Assembly (NCBI RefSeq): GCF_039542035.1
Contig: NZ_BAABHJ010000012.1
Location: 1-64,000, forward strand
Source of the DNA: Actinoallomurus liliacearum
Lineage (GTDB): Bacteria > Actinomycetota > Actinomycetes > Streptosporangiales > Streptosporangiaceae
Length of the DNA stretch: 64,000 nucleotides
Direction of reading: 5' to 3'
Of the stretch, positions 49,564 through 57,879 are shown in pieces. The notes beneath the pieces were generated by a model. That model searched no databases, was not told where the DNA came from, and saw only the letters and a list, made by a program, of their open reading frames with translations. A program made the position numbers and the translations under genes. Within the stretch, counting starts at the first letter, position 1; each line of letters starts with the position of its first letter.

Positions 49564-50232
49564 GTGGGCTCCATCACGCATGCTCTCCTCGACCTTCACG
49601 GTCCGGTCATCTACGGCGTCGTCGCGGCGCTCGTCTTCGCCGAGGCGGCGCTGTTCTTCGGCTTCGTCTTCCCGGGGGAGACCGCCATCGTCGTGGCCGG
49701 CGTGCTGGCCAGCCAGCACCGGGTCTCGCTTCCCGTCCTGCTGGTGATCATCGTGCTGTCGGCGGTCGTCGGCGACTCGGTCGGCTACGAGATCGGCCGC
49801 CGCTACGGTGACCGGCTGCTGGGCATGCGGACGCTGCACAAGCACCGCCCGAAGGTGGACAAGGCACATGCCCTGCTGCGCCGGCGCGGTGCCTCCGCCG
49901 TCTTCATCGGCCGCTTCACCGCACTGCTCCGCGCGCTCATGCCCGCGCTGTGCGGCAGCGCCAAGATGCCGTACGGCAGGTTCCTGGCGTTCAACGCGCT
50001 CGGCGGGGTCACCTGGGGGGTCGGCTTCACACTCGGTGGCTACCTGGTCGGCACCGCCTTCGAGCAGGTGGCGCAGTGGGCCGGCCGGGTGCTGGCGATC
50101 GCGGTGGCCGTCATCGCGATCGTGGCGTTCGTCGTCTGGTCGGTGCGCCGCAAGCGCCGGGAGAACGCCGCGCCGGAGGCGGAGCTCGCCTCGGCCGACG
50201 AGCCGGAGCCGGTGCCCGACCGCGCCCCCTGA
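49564..50232 (+). CDS. DedA-family membrane protein
   Basis: The 222-residue protein has the DedA/SNARE-associated core: FAEAALFFGFVFPGETAIVV (FPGE), GDSVGYEIGRRYGD, FIGRFTALLRALMPALCGSA and NALGGVTWGVGFTLGGY. DedA proteins are phospholipid scramblase/flippase-like and needed for membrane homeostasis. The C-terminal tail is acidic. GTG 49564 is the start. A strong terminator follows. Confidence 0.85.
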   Translation: MGSITHALLDLHGPVIYGVVAALVFAEAALFFGFVFPGETAIVVAGVLASQHRVSLPVLLVIIVLSAVVGDSVGYEIGRRYGDRLLGMRTLHKHRPKVDKAHALLRRRGASAVFIGRFTALLRALMPALCGSAKMPYGRFLAFNALGGVTWGVGFTLGGYLVGTAFEQVAQWAGRVLAIAVAVIAIVAFVVWSVRRKRRENAAPEAELASADEPEPVPDRAP

Positions 50233-50280
50233 CGCGGCGGCGTCGCTCGTCCAGGCCACGAAGCATCGGCCTACACGGAA

Positions 50281-50312
50281 CGGCCCGCGATCCGGGAACG
50301 GATCGCGGGCCG
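50281..50312 (+). terminator. Terminator after dedA-like gene
   Basis: A perfect 13-bp stem (50281-50293 with 50300-50312) has the loop GGGAAC and is followed by CGCCTTTCC. Confidence 0.8.
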
Positions 50313-50428
50313 ACGCCTTTCCACGACTTTGGGGCGTCCCCGACCGAGCGGGATTCGGTCGGGTGTTGGACACTGGGGTCACGGTGGACCCAGGTTCACG
50401 AGCTCAGGTCGCGAGGAGGGTGCGGAGA

Positions 50429-51328
50429 ATGGCGGAACTGCGGTTCGACGGACGGGTGGCGATCGTCACCGGAGCGGGCCAGGGCCTCGGGCGGCAGCAC
50501 GCGCTCGAACTGGCCGCGCGCGGCGCGAAGGTCGTCGTCAACGACCTCGGCGGCGCCCTCGACGGCACCGGTGCCTCCACCGGCCCGGCGGCCGAGGTGG
50601 TCGCCGAGATCACGAAGAACGGCGGGGAGGCCGTCGCCAGCACCGACAACGTGGCCACCACGGAGGGCGCGGAGGCGATCGTACGGACCGCGCTCGACGC
50701 GTTCGGCCGCGTGGACATCGTCGTGAACAACGCCGGCATCCTGCGGGACAAGTCGTTCAAGAACATGTCGCCGGAGGAGTTCGACCAGGTCATCGCCGTG
50801 CACCTGCGCGGATCCTTCCTCGTCACGCACGCTGCCTGGCCGCACCTGCGGGAGCAGGCGTACGGCCGGGTGGTCATGACGTCCTCGCCGGCGGGCCTGT
50901 TCGGCAACTTCGGCCAGGCGAACTACTCGGCGGCGAAGATGGGCCTCGTCGGACTGACCAAGACGCTCGCGGCCGAGGGCGCCAAGTACAACATCAAGGT
51001 CAACGCCATCGCCCCGATCGCCTGGACCCGGATGACGGAGGACCTGTTCCCCGCCGAGTTCCAGGACCGGCTCAGCGTCGAGCACGTCACGCCGGTGGTC
51101 GCCTGGCTGGCCCATGAGAGCAACGAGAGCACCGGCGAGACCTACACGGTCGGCGGCGGAAAGGTCGCCCGCGTGTTCGTCGCCGAGGTGGCGGGCTTCA
51201 CCAAGAAGGACGGGCTGAGCGTCGAGGACGTCCGCGACAACTGGCGGCAGGTCAACGCGACGGAGCCGTACCTCGTCCCGAAGAACATCGGCGAGCAGAC
51301 CACGGCGCTGTTCCAGGCCCTGCAGTAA
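50429..51328 (+). CDS. Short-chain dehydrogenase, MFE-2-like (3R)-hydroxyacyl-CoA dehydrogenase
   Basis: The 299-residue classical SDR has TGAGQGLGRQHALELAARG (cofactor loop), NDLGGALDGTG, NNAGILRDKSF, catalytic Ser in MTSSPAGLFGNFGQANYSAAK (Tyr and Lys of YSAAK) and a C-terminal extension of about 60 residues (FVAEVAGFTKKDGLSVEDV). The sequence is close to the peroxisomal multifunctional enzyme-2 dehydrogenase, active on 3-hydroxyacyl-CoA in beta-oxidation. ATG 50429 follows GCGAGGAGGG. Monocistronic. Confidence 0.9.
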   Translation: MAELRFDGRVAIVTGAGQGLGRQHALELAARGAKVVVNDLGGALDGTGASTGPAAEVVAEITKNGGEAVASTDNVATTEGAEAIVRTALDAFGRVDIVVNNAGILRDKSFKNMSPEEFDQVIAVHLRGSFLVTHAAWPHLREQAYGRVVMTSSPAGLFGNFGQANYSAAKMGLVGLTKTLAAEGAKYNIKVNAIAPIAWTRMTEDLFPAEFQDRLSVEHVTPVVAWLAHESNESTGETYTVGGGKVARVFVAEVAGFTKKDGLSVEDVRDNWRQVNATEPYLVPKNIGEQTTALFQALQ

Positions 51329-51370
51329 CGCCTCCGGCGCGGCCCGGCCGCCCGCCCGATCCGCGCGCGG

Positions 51371-51475
51371 GCGGTCGTCCCCCGCAGGACGGCCATCCTC
51401 ACCGGACGGTCGCCCCCGCTGGGCCGGACGGTCGCCCCCCGCAGGACGGTCGCCCCGCGCAGGACGGGCGCCTCC
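51371..51475. repeat. Degenerate short tandem repeat downstream of the SDR gene
   Basis: GACGGTCGCCCC-type units (GCAGGACGGTCGCCCC at best) recur five or six times at irregular 16-22 base intervals between 51371 and 51475. The spacing and units vary. It looks like a decayed GC-rich minisatellite in the 169-base gap between two convergent genes. Confidence 0.6.
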
Positions 51476-51497
51476 GCCGGGCGGCGGCCCGGCCGGG

Positions 51498-52169
51498 TCA
51501 GATGGCCTGGAAGTCGGCGTAGTCGAAGCCGGGGGAGACCACGCAGCTGACCAGGACCTCCCGGTCCGACGCGGGCCGGGCGGCCTGCCAGACGCCCGCG
51601 GGCACCAGCGCCTGCGGCCGCTGGCCGTCCTCGACGTCCGGGCCGACGATGACCGTCTCGGTCTGCCGGCCGGGCGTGTCGGCCTCGCCGCCGAAGATCA
51701 GCTCGAGCGGGCCCCCGCGGTGCCACAGCCACAGCTCGTCCGAGCGTACGGAGTGCCACATCGACTCCTCGCCCGGCCCGAGCAGGAAGTAGATGCCGGT
51801 CGCGGTCGGACGCTCGCCGCCGTGCGCGGCGACCGGCACGGAGGTCCGCCAGGTCTCGCGGAACCAGCCGCCCTCCGGGTGCGGCAACAGGTCGAGGGAC
51901 TCGGCGACCGGCGGTCTGACCTCGAAGCCGGTGACCCTGCCGCCCGGGTCCCGGCGGCCGTACCGGATCTCCCGGACGATCTCGCGGTTGACCGCGCCGG
52001 GCAGCAGCAGCCGCGGATGGTCGAAGACCAGCGCGATCACCTGCTCGTCGCCGAAGTGCTCGGTGGCCAGCGCGGCGGCGTCCTCCTCAGGCGCGTACGC
52101 GGCCGTCTCGCTGCGGAACGGCTCGTCCGGGTCCGCGCGCCATGCGTCGAGTGTCGTGAGTAGGAGCAC
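51498..52169 (-). CDS. Cupin DUF985-family protein with N-terminal extension
   Basis: The 223-residue protein has a C-terminal DUF985 cupin: LDLLPHPEGGWFRETWRTS, ATGIYFLLGPGEESMWHSV and VPAGVWQAARPASDREVLVS with the last SPGFDYADF. The N-terminal 75 residues (LDAWRADPDEPFRSETAAYA...) are an extra unrecognised segment with no known motif. Function unproven. GTG 52169 is six bases after a -10-like TACGGT. Confidence 0.8.
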   Translation of the reverse strand: MLLLTTLDAWRADPDEPFRSETAAYAPEEDAAALATEHFGDEQVIALVFDHPRLLLPGAVNREIVREIRYGRRDPGGRVTGFEVRPPVAESLDLLPHPEGGWFRETWRTSVPVAAHGGERPTATGIYFLLGPGEESMWHSVRSDELWLWHRGGPLELIFGGEADTPGRQTETVIVGPDVEDGQRPQALVPAGVWQAARPASDREVLVSCVVSPGFDYADFQAI

Positions 52170-52175
52170 GGTTCC

Positions 52176-52181
52176 ACCGTA
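52176..52181 (-). promoter_or_regulatory. Putative -10 element, leaderless cupin transcript
   Basis: TACGGT read on the minus strand is followed by six bases and GTG 52169, so transcription would start at the initiation codon. No Shine-Dalgarno precedes the gene. Confidence 0.4.
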
Positions 52182-52256
52182 GTCCGGTGAGTCCTCCCGC
52201 CGACGGATCCGGCCGGGTCGCGGTCCGGTGTCACGGAAACAGGTCTCGGAGTTAGA

Positions 52257-52281
52257 GAGATGCTGGGTTAAGATGCATCTC
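52257..52281 (+). promoter_or_regulatory. Inverted repeat over the -10 of the DUF1707 gene
   Basis: GAGATGC (52257-52263) and GCATCTC (52275-52281) flank an 11-base centre that contains TAAGAT (52269-52274), a good -10. A regulator bound here would block initiation. The gene starts 21 bases downstream. Confidence 0.45.
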
Positions 52282-52301
52282 GACTTGAAAGGGGTCTGCC
52301 G

Positions 52302-52898
52302 ATGGAGCCGTACCACGAGGCGTCGCCGGGCCGGCCGAGCATGCGCGCCTCCGACCAGGAACGCGACGAGACGGTGCAGCGGCTGCAGGTGGCCTTCGCG
52401 GAGGGTCGTCTCACCGACGGGGAGTTCGACGAGCGGATGCGCGGGGCGCTCTCCGCGCGGACCCACGGCGAGCTGGCCGAACTGCTCGTCGACCTGCCGG
52501 CGGCCACCGCGCCCACCGCACCGGCCGCGTCGCGGTCGGCGGCGCCCGCGCACCTGCCGAAACCGGGGCGCTACGCGGTGGCCTACAAGAACACCCTGCG
52601 GCAGGCCGGACGCTGGCGGGTGCCCGGGACGTACCGCGCGCTCGTCTACAAGGGCGGCGGCGTGATCGACCTGCGGGCCGCGGAGCTGACCGAGGCGCTC
52701 ACCACGATCCTCGCCGTGGCCTACAAGTCGGATCTCCAGCTCCTCGTGCCGCCCGGCGTCCGGGTCGAGGCGAGCGGCTTCGGCGTCACGCACGACGGGG
52801 ACTGGACCGGTGACCTGGCCGCCGACGCGCCGGTCGTGCACATCCGGGGCTATGCCTACAAGGGCCGGGTCGACGTCCGGACCATGCCCAGACGCTGA
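52302..52898 (+). CDS. DUF1707 (SHOCT-like) domain protein
   Basis: The 198-residue protein begins with the DUF1707 module (MRASDQERDETVQRLQVAF, EGRLTDGEFDERMRGALSAR, ELLVDLPAA). An Ala/Pro linker follows, then about 110 residues of mostly beta structure (YRALVYKGGGVIDLRAAEL, LQLLVPPGVRVEASGFG, VVHIRGYAYKGRVDVRTM). The second part resembles the DUF4097/LiaF-like strands often paired with DUF1707. No membrane helix is seen. The function is unknown. Confidence 0.8.
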   Translation: MEPYHEASPGRPSMRASDQERDETVQRLQVAFAEGRLTDGEFDERMRGALSARTHGELAELLVDLPAATAPTAPAASRSAAPAHLPKPGRYAVAYKNTLRQAGRWRVPGTYRALVYKGGGVIDLRAAELTEALTTILAVAYKSDLQLLVPPGVRVEASGFGVTHDGDWTGDLAADAPVVHIRGYAYKGRVDVRTMPRR

Positions 52899-53109
52899 GC
52901 TCCGGCGCACACCCTGACCGACGACCGGGCGGGCGACGTTTGACCGCCCGCCTGGGATGACGTCCGAACGCCGGTCTTTCCGGTCGGCGGCGGTGACATC
53001 TCCCACAGCACCCGAACGAACCTTTGCGGTGGCAAAAGCATCGTAATGATCGGCCGCATGAGGTAAAACAGGTTGGCTCGTGCAATCTGTCAATGTTTGG
53101 GAGAGCTGT

Positions 53110-53850
53110 ATGCGAATGAGCCTGGGGAAGGCCGCCGCCATCGGGACGTTGTCGGCAATGGCCCTCGTCCCGGCTGTGGCCGCCCCCGCGACGGCGTTCG
53201 CCGCCGCCGCCACAACCCCCGTGCAGGCGCAGGCCAACCCGACGCTCCATTACGGCGACAAGGGCGCGGCGGTCACGCGTCTGCAGCAGCGCCTGATCGC
53301 CCTGCACTACGACCCGGGAACGGTCGACGGACAGTACGGCAGCCAGACCCGGTTCGCTGTCTGGGCTTTCCAGAAGGCCCAGGGAATGCACCCGAACCAG
53401 TCGGCGCCGGTCGGTTCGAAGACCTGGGCCGCGCTGGCGCACCCGAAGGTCCCGAAGGCCCTCATCAAGGGCGGCGCCGCGAACCGCGCCGAGGTGGACC
53501 TGACCCACCAGCTGCTCTACATCTACAAGAGCGGCAAACTGGTCCTCATCAGCCACATTTCCAGCGGCCGGGCGTACTACTACCAGAACGGCCGCAAGAT
53601 CAACGCGCGGACGCCGACCGGCAACTACTACGTGTACCGGAAGGCCAAGGGCTGGGAGACCGGCCCGCTCGGCAAGCTTTACAAGGCCAACTACTTCCAC
53701 GGCGGCTACGCCATCCACGGCGAGCCTGAGGTGCCGCTGTACCCGGCCTCGCACGGCTGCGTGCGGACGCCGATGCACACGGCGGACATCGTCGCCAAGC
53801 TGCTGCCGTTGAACACGAAGGTCTACCTCCGGGGCAAGGCACCGGCCTGA
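53110..53850 (+). CDS. L,D-transpeptidase with peptidoglycan-binding domain
   Basis: The 246-residue secreted protein has a signal peptide (SLGKAAAIGTLSAMALVPAV, cleavage near AFA), a PG-binding_1 domain (GDKGAAVTRLQQRLIALHY, TVDGQYGSQTRFAVWAFQKA), and a YkuD catalytic domain with AIHGEPEVPLYPASHGCVRTP (His, Ser-His-Gly-Cys-x-Arg). It makes 3-3 crosslinks or anchors proteins in the wall. ATG 53110 follows TTGGGAG. The gene is terminated by a 14-bp hairpin. Confidence 0.9.
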   Translation: MRMSLGKAAAIGTLSAMALVPAVAAPATAFAAAATTPVQAQANPTLHYGDKGAAVTRLQQRLIALHYDPGTVDGQYGSQTRFAVWAFQKAQGMHPNQSAPVGSKTWAALAHPKVPKALIKGGAANRAEVDLTHQLLYIYKSGKLVLISHISSGRAYYYQNGRKINARTPTGNYYVYRKAKGWETGPLGKLYKANYFHGGYAIHGEPEVPLYPASHGCVRTPMHTADIVAKLLPLNTKVYLRGKAPA

Positions 53851-53860
53851 GCATCCAGAG

Positions 53861-53892
53861 ACGGAGCCGTACGCGTGGGCGTACGGCTCCGT
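53861..53892. terminator. Terminator after L,D-transpeptidase gene
   Basis: A perfect 14-bp stem (53861-53874 with 53879-53892) has the loop GTGG and is followed by TTCTCCTTTCT. It also lies 11 bases beyond the stop of the convergent SCO5389-family gene. Confidence 0.85.
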
Positions 53893-53902
53893 TTCTCCTT
53901 TC

Positions 53903-54289
53903 TCAGCAGTCCACGAGTTCGGGCCGCTGATTCAGGATCTGGGCGCGCGGGGTGACGAACTCGCGATACGCCTCATCGGCCTCCGGGCGGAACACCGCGA
54001 GCTTGTGGCAGTTCTGGAACGCCAGGCGGACGCCGTAATGGCGTTCCAGCGCTCCGCGCATCGCGTCGCTGGCCAGCATGCGCAGCAGCTGGCCACGGGC
54101 GGCCTCGTCGGGGGGCGGCACCTCATTGGCCGTGAAGTCGGTGCCGCCCGCCCGGAGTTCGCCGATCAGCCCCTCGACGACCTGCCAGGCGTACGGCAGG
54201 GACGTGCGGATGCACTCGACGAAGGCCGCGTCGTCGAGTTCGTCCCGCTGAGCGCGGTCGATGAGCTCGGGGGAAACGGTCAGGGACAT
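53903..54289 (-). CDS. SCO5389-family protein
   Basis: The 128-residue acidic protein (MSLTVSPELIDRAQRDEL, AFVECIRTSLPYAWQVV, PPPDEAARGQLLRMLASDA, LAFQNCHKLAVF) matches the SCO5389 family, conserved in Streptomyces and relatives. Function is unknown; no catalytic motif is visible. Two conserved cysteines (Cys25, Cys95) are present. ATG 54289 has GGAGGTGG upstream. Confidence 0.85.
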   Translation of the reverse strand: MSLTVSPELIDRAQRDELDDAAFVECIRTSLPYAWQVVEGLIGELRAGGTDFTANEVPPPDEAARGQLLRMLASDAMRGALERHYGVRLAFQNCHKLAVFRPEADEAYREFVTPRAQILNQRPELVDC

Positions 54290-54512
54290 GTCACCACCTC
54301 CGGAAGGGGACGCTAGGCAGGCCCTGCCGGGAACGTCTATGGCTCGACGGTGACGACAGCCTCCGCGCGGTCGCCGACGGAATGGAACGGGCCGGTGACG
54401 CGCCGTCCACGGCCGGGAGAACGAAGCCGGGACGGCCTCGTCTCCGCCCCCTTTCGGGCCGAATAGCGGTTTGATAGGTCCTTGCACGAACGGTCTTTGA
54501 CAAGAGGTGAGC

Positions 54513-57335
54513 GTGACCACGACCGGAAGCGGAGCGCCCCCCGGGGAGCCTTTCGGCGGCAGTGCCGTCCGCCCGACCCAGAAGAACCCCAGGCGTTCCG
54601 GCCGCGACGAGCGCCGCCGGATCAGCGAACGGCTCGCGGAGGCGGCGGACGAGGCCTCGGACGGCCGCCGTGTCCCCGGAGTGCCGAACTCCTCGCCCTG
54701 GCAGCGGTCCAACGCCGTGTGGCACCGTGCCGGGATCGACTGGAGCCGCGCCGAGCCGGAGCGCCGTCCGTCGACCCCGCCCAGCGTTCCCGTGGCGGCC
54801 AGTGCCGCGGCGTATCCGAGCCCCGCGAGCCCCACGAGCACGGGCCCCACGAGCACGGCGCCGCGGCCCACGAGCACCGCGCCGCGGCCCATAGCCCCGG
54901 CACCGGCCGCCTCCGCCGTCGTCGCGCCGGCCGCCGCCCCCGCCGCGGCGCCTCCCACGGCTCCTCCGGGGGGCGCGGCGGACGACGAGCCGTGGACGCC
55001 GCCGAAGCGGACCCGCGGCCTGCCGTCGGTGCCGCTCCGGCCCGTCGCCATCGCCGCCGCGGTCGTCGTCGTCCTCGGTGGGGGCGCCTACGCCCTGTTC
55101 GGTACGGGTGGGGACGAGCCGAAGAAGCCGGCGGCGCCCGTGCCCGTGGCCGCCGACCGTCTCTTCGCCCCGGACCCGGCGGCCAAGACGAGCGGCCGGT
55201 CGCACACGCTGACCGCCGTGGCGGGGGCCGGTAACTCCGTCGTGGCGATCGGCTCGGAGCAGGGCGGCGTCTATTCGCGCGCGCAGTTCCTGACCTCCGC
55301 CGACGGCGGCCGCTCCTGGCGGGTCGCGTCGGTGCGCGGGGCCGACGGCGGCGATCCGCCGCCGGGGGAGTACCCGCAGCTGATCGCCGGGAACACCGGC
55401 GGGTGGGCGGCGCTGGGCCTCACCTCGGCGGGAGCGGTCTCCTGGACAAGCCGCGACGGCCGGTCCTGGACGCGCGCCGCGGTCGTCGGCGCGTTCGGTC
55501 CCGGCGACAAGGTCAACCGTCTCGTTCGCACCGGTTCGGGGTTCGTCGCGGTCGGGTCGGCCACGGTGAAGGGCGGCACCCAGGGGATCGTCTGGACGTC
55601 CCGTGACGGCCGCTCCTGGACACGCGTGGGCCCGGAGCAGCTCACGCCGCAAGGAGGCGGCGCGCCGATCCGCGTCTCCTCGGCCGCGGCGTTCGGTGAC
55701 ACCGTGGTCGCCGAAGGGACGCTGCGGACCACCGTGACGGTCACCAAGAAGGTCAAGAAGAAGAAGCGGAAGGTCACGCAGACGGTCGACCGGGAGGCCT
55801 TCTGGCGGTCGCCCGACTCCGGGCGCAGCTGGGCGCCGGTGACGGTCCCGCAGGCCCAGGGGTCGTCCGGCAACGTCGTCGCGCTCGTGGCGACCCGCTC
55901 GGGGCTGTTCGCCGCCCGTGAGGGATCGCAGACCACCGGGTCGAAGAAGCACCGCCGGACCACGTCCTTCGCGGTCATCTTCGGCTCCGCCGACGGGCAG
56001 ACCTGGGCGCCGCTGGGCCGGCTCGGCACGGCCGGCTACTCGCACCTGGGCGCGCTGCGCGGCGCCGACACCGGCCTGGCCGCCCTCGTGCCGGTGGGCG
56101 GTGGCAAGACGGCCGTGCTGACCAGCGCGGACGGCAAGAGCTGGCAGCACGCCGGGGACGTTTCAGCGGGTCGGGACCTCACCGACGTCGTGCCGGCGAC
56201 GGCCGGCACGGTGGTCACCGGACGGCTCGGCGCGACCGACGCGTACCTCACCGTCACCGGCGCGGGCGACGTGAACCTCGGCGCGATCCCGGGCGCCGTG
56301 CACCCCGAGCTGACGCTCACCGGCGTGGTCGCCGACGCCGGCCGCGTCATGGCGGTCGGCAGTTCGAACGGTGACGCCGCGCTGTGGACCTCGCCGAACG
56401 GCTCGGCGTGGACCCGCGCCACGCTTCCGGCCGGTACGCCCCCCCGGCAGCTCGCCGACGTGGTGCACGGGGCCGCGGGCTGGCTCGCGGTCGGGGGCGC
56501 GGGCGACCGCCCGCTGACCCTGATGTCCGCGGACGGCGGCTCCTGGCAGGCCGTGCCGGGCGGGAAGGTCTTCGGCGGATCCGACCTCACCCCGGTGGCG
56601 GCCACCGCGAACGCCGGCGCGTACGTCATCGTGGGCCGGCGCGGCGACAGCGCCGCGGCCTGGTACTCCACGGACCTGAAGAACTGGGCCGGGGGCGGCG
56701 ACGCGGCAAAGGGCGACCTGGACGGGTCCGCGGACGCCCCCAAGTGGACGGCCGACGTCACGGCGGGGTCGGCCGGGTTCGTCGCGGTCGGCGGCCAGAC
56801 GAGGAACAAGACGGCCCAGCCGGCGATCTGGACCTCCCCGGACGGGAAGCAGTGGACGCTGTCCGCGAGCGCGCCGACGCTCCCGCAGGGTGCCACCGCC
56901 GGCTCGCTGACCTCGGTCGTGGCGCGCGGCGGGGCGCTGGTCGCGACCGGCGTGACCGGCGCGGCGGGGGTGACCGGCCCGCCGGCGGCGGGCGCACCGG
57001 GCTCGGCGGCCTTCGCGGCGGTCTCGGTGGACGGCGGCCGGACGTGGCAGCCCGTCTCCCTGCCCGGGGTCGGGCAGAACACGGCGGTGACGGCGGTGAC
57101 GGCGACGGCGCACGGCTTCGTCCTGGCCGGTACGACGGGCTCCGACGTGGTGCTGTGGACCTCGCCGGACGGCCGTACCTGGCGGGCGTCACGGCCGCAT
57201 GGTCGGGGGTTGGACGGGCTCGGCACCCAGCGGCTCGCCGGGCTCACCGTCGTGGGCGGCACGCTGGTCGGCGTCGGATTCACCGGAGACGCGTCCGGCG
57301 ACGTGCCCACCCTCTGGCGCACCCCTATTCCCTAA
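54513..57335 (+). CDS. Membrane-anchored multi-BNR (Asp-box) repeat protein
   Basis: The 940-residue protein has a cytoplasmic tail rich in Arg, then Ala/Pro/Ser/Thr (1-176), a single membrane helix (VAIAAAVVVVLGGGAYAL, about 178-195) and an extracellular region of about 740 residues with at least ten Asp-box repeats of the form SxDGxxW (TSADGGRSW, TSRDGRSW twice, SPDSGRSW, SADGQTW, TSADGKSW, TSPNGSAW, SADGGSW, TSPDGKQW, VDGGRTW, TSPDGRTW). These build beta-propellers as in sialidases. The sialidase Arg triad and FRIP motif are not evident, so binding rather than catalysis is likely. GTG 54513 is spaced five bases from AGAGG; GTG 54507 is an alternative. Confidence 0.8.
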   Translation: MTTTGSGAPPGEPFGGSAVRPTQKNPRRSGRDERRRISERLAEAADEASDGRRVPGVPNSSPWQRSNAVWHRAGIDWSRAEPERRPSTPPSVPVAASAAAYPSPASPTSTGPTSTAPRPTSTAPRPIAPAPAASAVVAPAAAPAAAPPTAPPGGAADDEPWTPPKRTRGLPSVPLRPVAIAAAVVVVLGGGAYALFGTGGDEPKKPAAPVPVAADRLFAPDPAAKTSGRSHTLTAVAGAGNSVVAIGSEQGGVYSRAQFLTSADGGRSWRVASVRGADGGDPPPGEYPQLIAGNTGGWAALGLTSAGAVSWTSRDGRSWTRAAVVGAFGPGDKVNRLVRTGSGFVAVGSATVKGGTQGIVWTSRDGRSWTRVGPEQLTPQGGGAPIRVSSAAAFGDTVVAEGTLRTTVTVTKKVKKKKRKVTQTVDREAFWRSPDSGRSWAPVTVPQAQGSSGNVVALVATRSGLFAAREGSQTTGSKKHRRTTSFAVIFGSADGQTWAPLGRLGTAGYSHLGALRGADTGLAALVPVGGGKTAVLTSADGKSWQHAGDVSAGRDLTDVVPATAGTVVTGRLGATDAYLTVTGAGDVNLGAIPGAVHPELTLTGVVADAGRVMAVGSSNGDAALWTSPNGSAWTRATLPAGTPPRQLADVVHGAAGWLAVGGAGDRPLTLMSADGGSWQAVPGGKVFGGSDLTPVAATANAGAYVIVGRRGDSAAAWYSTDLKNWAGGGDAAKGDLDGSADAPKWTADVTAGSAGFVAVGGQTRNKTAQPAIWTSPDGKQWTLSASAPTLPQGATAGSLTSVVARGGALVATGVTGAAGVTGPPAAGAPGSAAFAAVSVDGGRTWQPVSLPGVGQNTAVTAVTATAHGFVLAGTTGSDVVLWTSPDGRTWRASRPHGRGLDGLGTQRLAGLTVVGGTLVGVGFTGDASGDVPTLWRTPIP

Positions 57336-57371
57336 GTCGAGCTGACCGAAAAGTCGATCCGGTCGGATGAG

Positions 57372-57418
57372 AACGCCATTGCGGCCGCCCTTGTCGGTAG
57401 GGCGGCCGCAATGGCGTT
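57372..57418. terminator. Very stable terminator after BNR gene
   Basis: A perfect 19-bp stem (57372-57390 with 57400-57418) has a nine-base loop and is followed by TTTCGGGG. It lies between the BNR gene and a convergent small membrane protein gene and can serve both. Confidence 0.85.
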
Positions 57419-57426
57419 TCGGGGCC

Positions 57427-57603
57427 TCAGCGGAGGTGCAGGTCGACGCCGAGGAGAATGAGGATCCAGAGGAAGATCGCCAGTAGGGCGCTGACGACCC
57501 GCTTGATCAGGCCGGTCGTGATGTAGTCGTGGTCCCAGGCCACGAAGATCCCGATCAATATGTAAATCAGGCCGACGAAGCTGATGCCGCCCCTTATTCG
57601 CAT
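57427..57603 (-). CDS. 58-residue membrane protein
   Basis: ATG 57603 is preceded by AGGAGG at six-base spacing. The product has two membrane helices (ISFVGLIYILIGIFVAW and VVSALLAIFLWILILLGV) around a DHDYITTGLIKR loop, and a C-terminal GVDLHLR. Short two-helix proteins of this style are common in actinobacteria with no known function. The clean ribosome binding site, GC-rich third positions and terminator at its 3' end support it. Confidence 0.7.
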   Translation of the reverse strand: MRIRGGISFVGLIYILIGIFVAWDHDYITTGLIKRVVSALLAIFLWILILLGVDLHLR

Positions 57604-57831
57604 TGGAGCCTCCTGGTTCCGAGCCGAACGCCCGCCAGATGCCCGATATGCGGCGAATAAAACTTTCGCTGCTTGACGTTCGCCAGAAACGTGTGTAGCG
57701 AATTCGCCACTCGCAGCGATGAGGCAGGTGAGTCACCGCGAAAGGGTGACCGGCGTCCCGGTCCGGGACACCTCATCACGGCGCGGCCCGCGCTCCCCCT
57801 CACCGGGTCAGGGAGTCACGGGTCGCGGCGG

Positions 57832-57866
57832 GGCGGCCGGCGGCCGGGCAGCGCCCGCCGGCCGCC
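57832..57866 (-). terminator. Terminator after alcohol dehydrogenase gene
   Basis: A perfect 12-bp stem (57832-57843 with 57855-57866) with an 11-base loop lies 14 bases beyond the dehydrogenase stop codon. Confidence 0.7.
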
Positions 57867-57879
57867 CTCGAACACGTCC

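Noticed and set aside
54291..56150. A 619-codon minus-strand frame opposite the BNR gene
   Set aside because: Arg/Gly-rich antisense translation with no motif; the plus strand carries regular Asp-box repeats.
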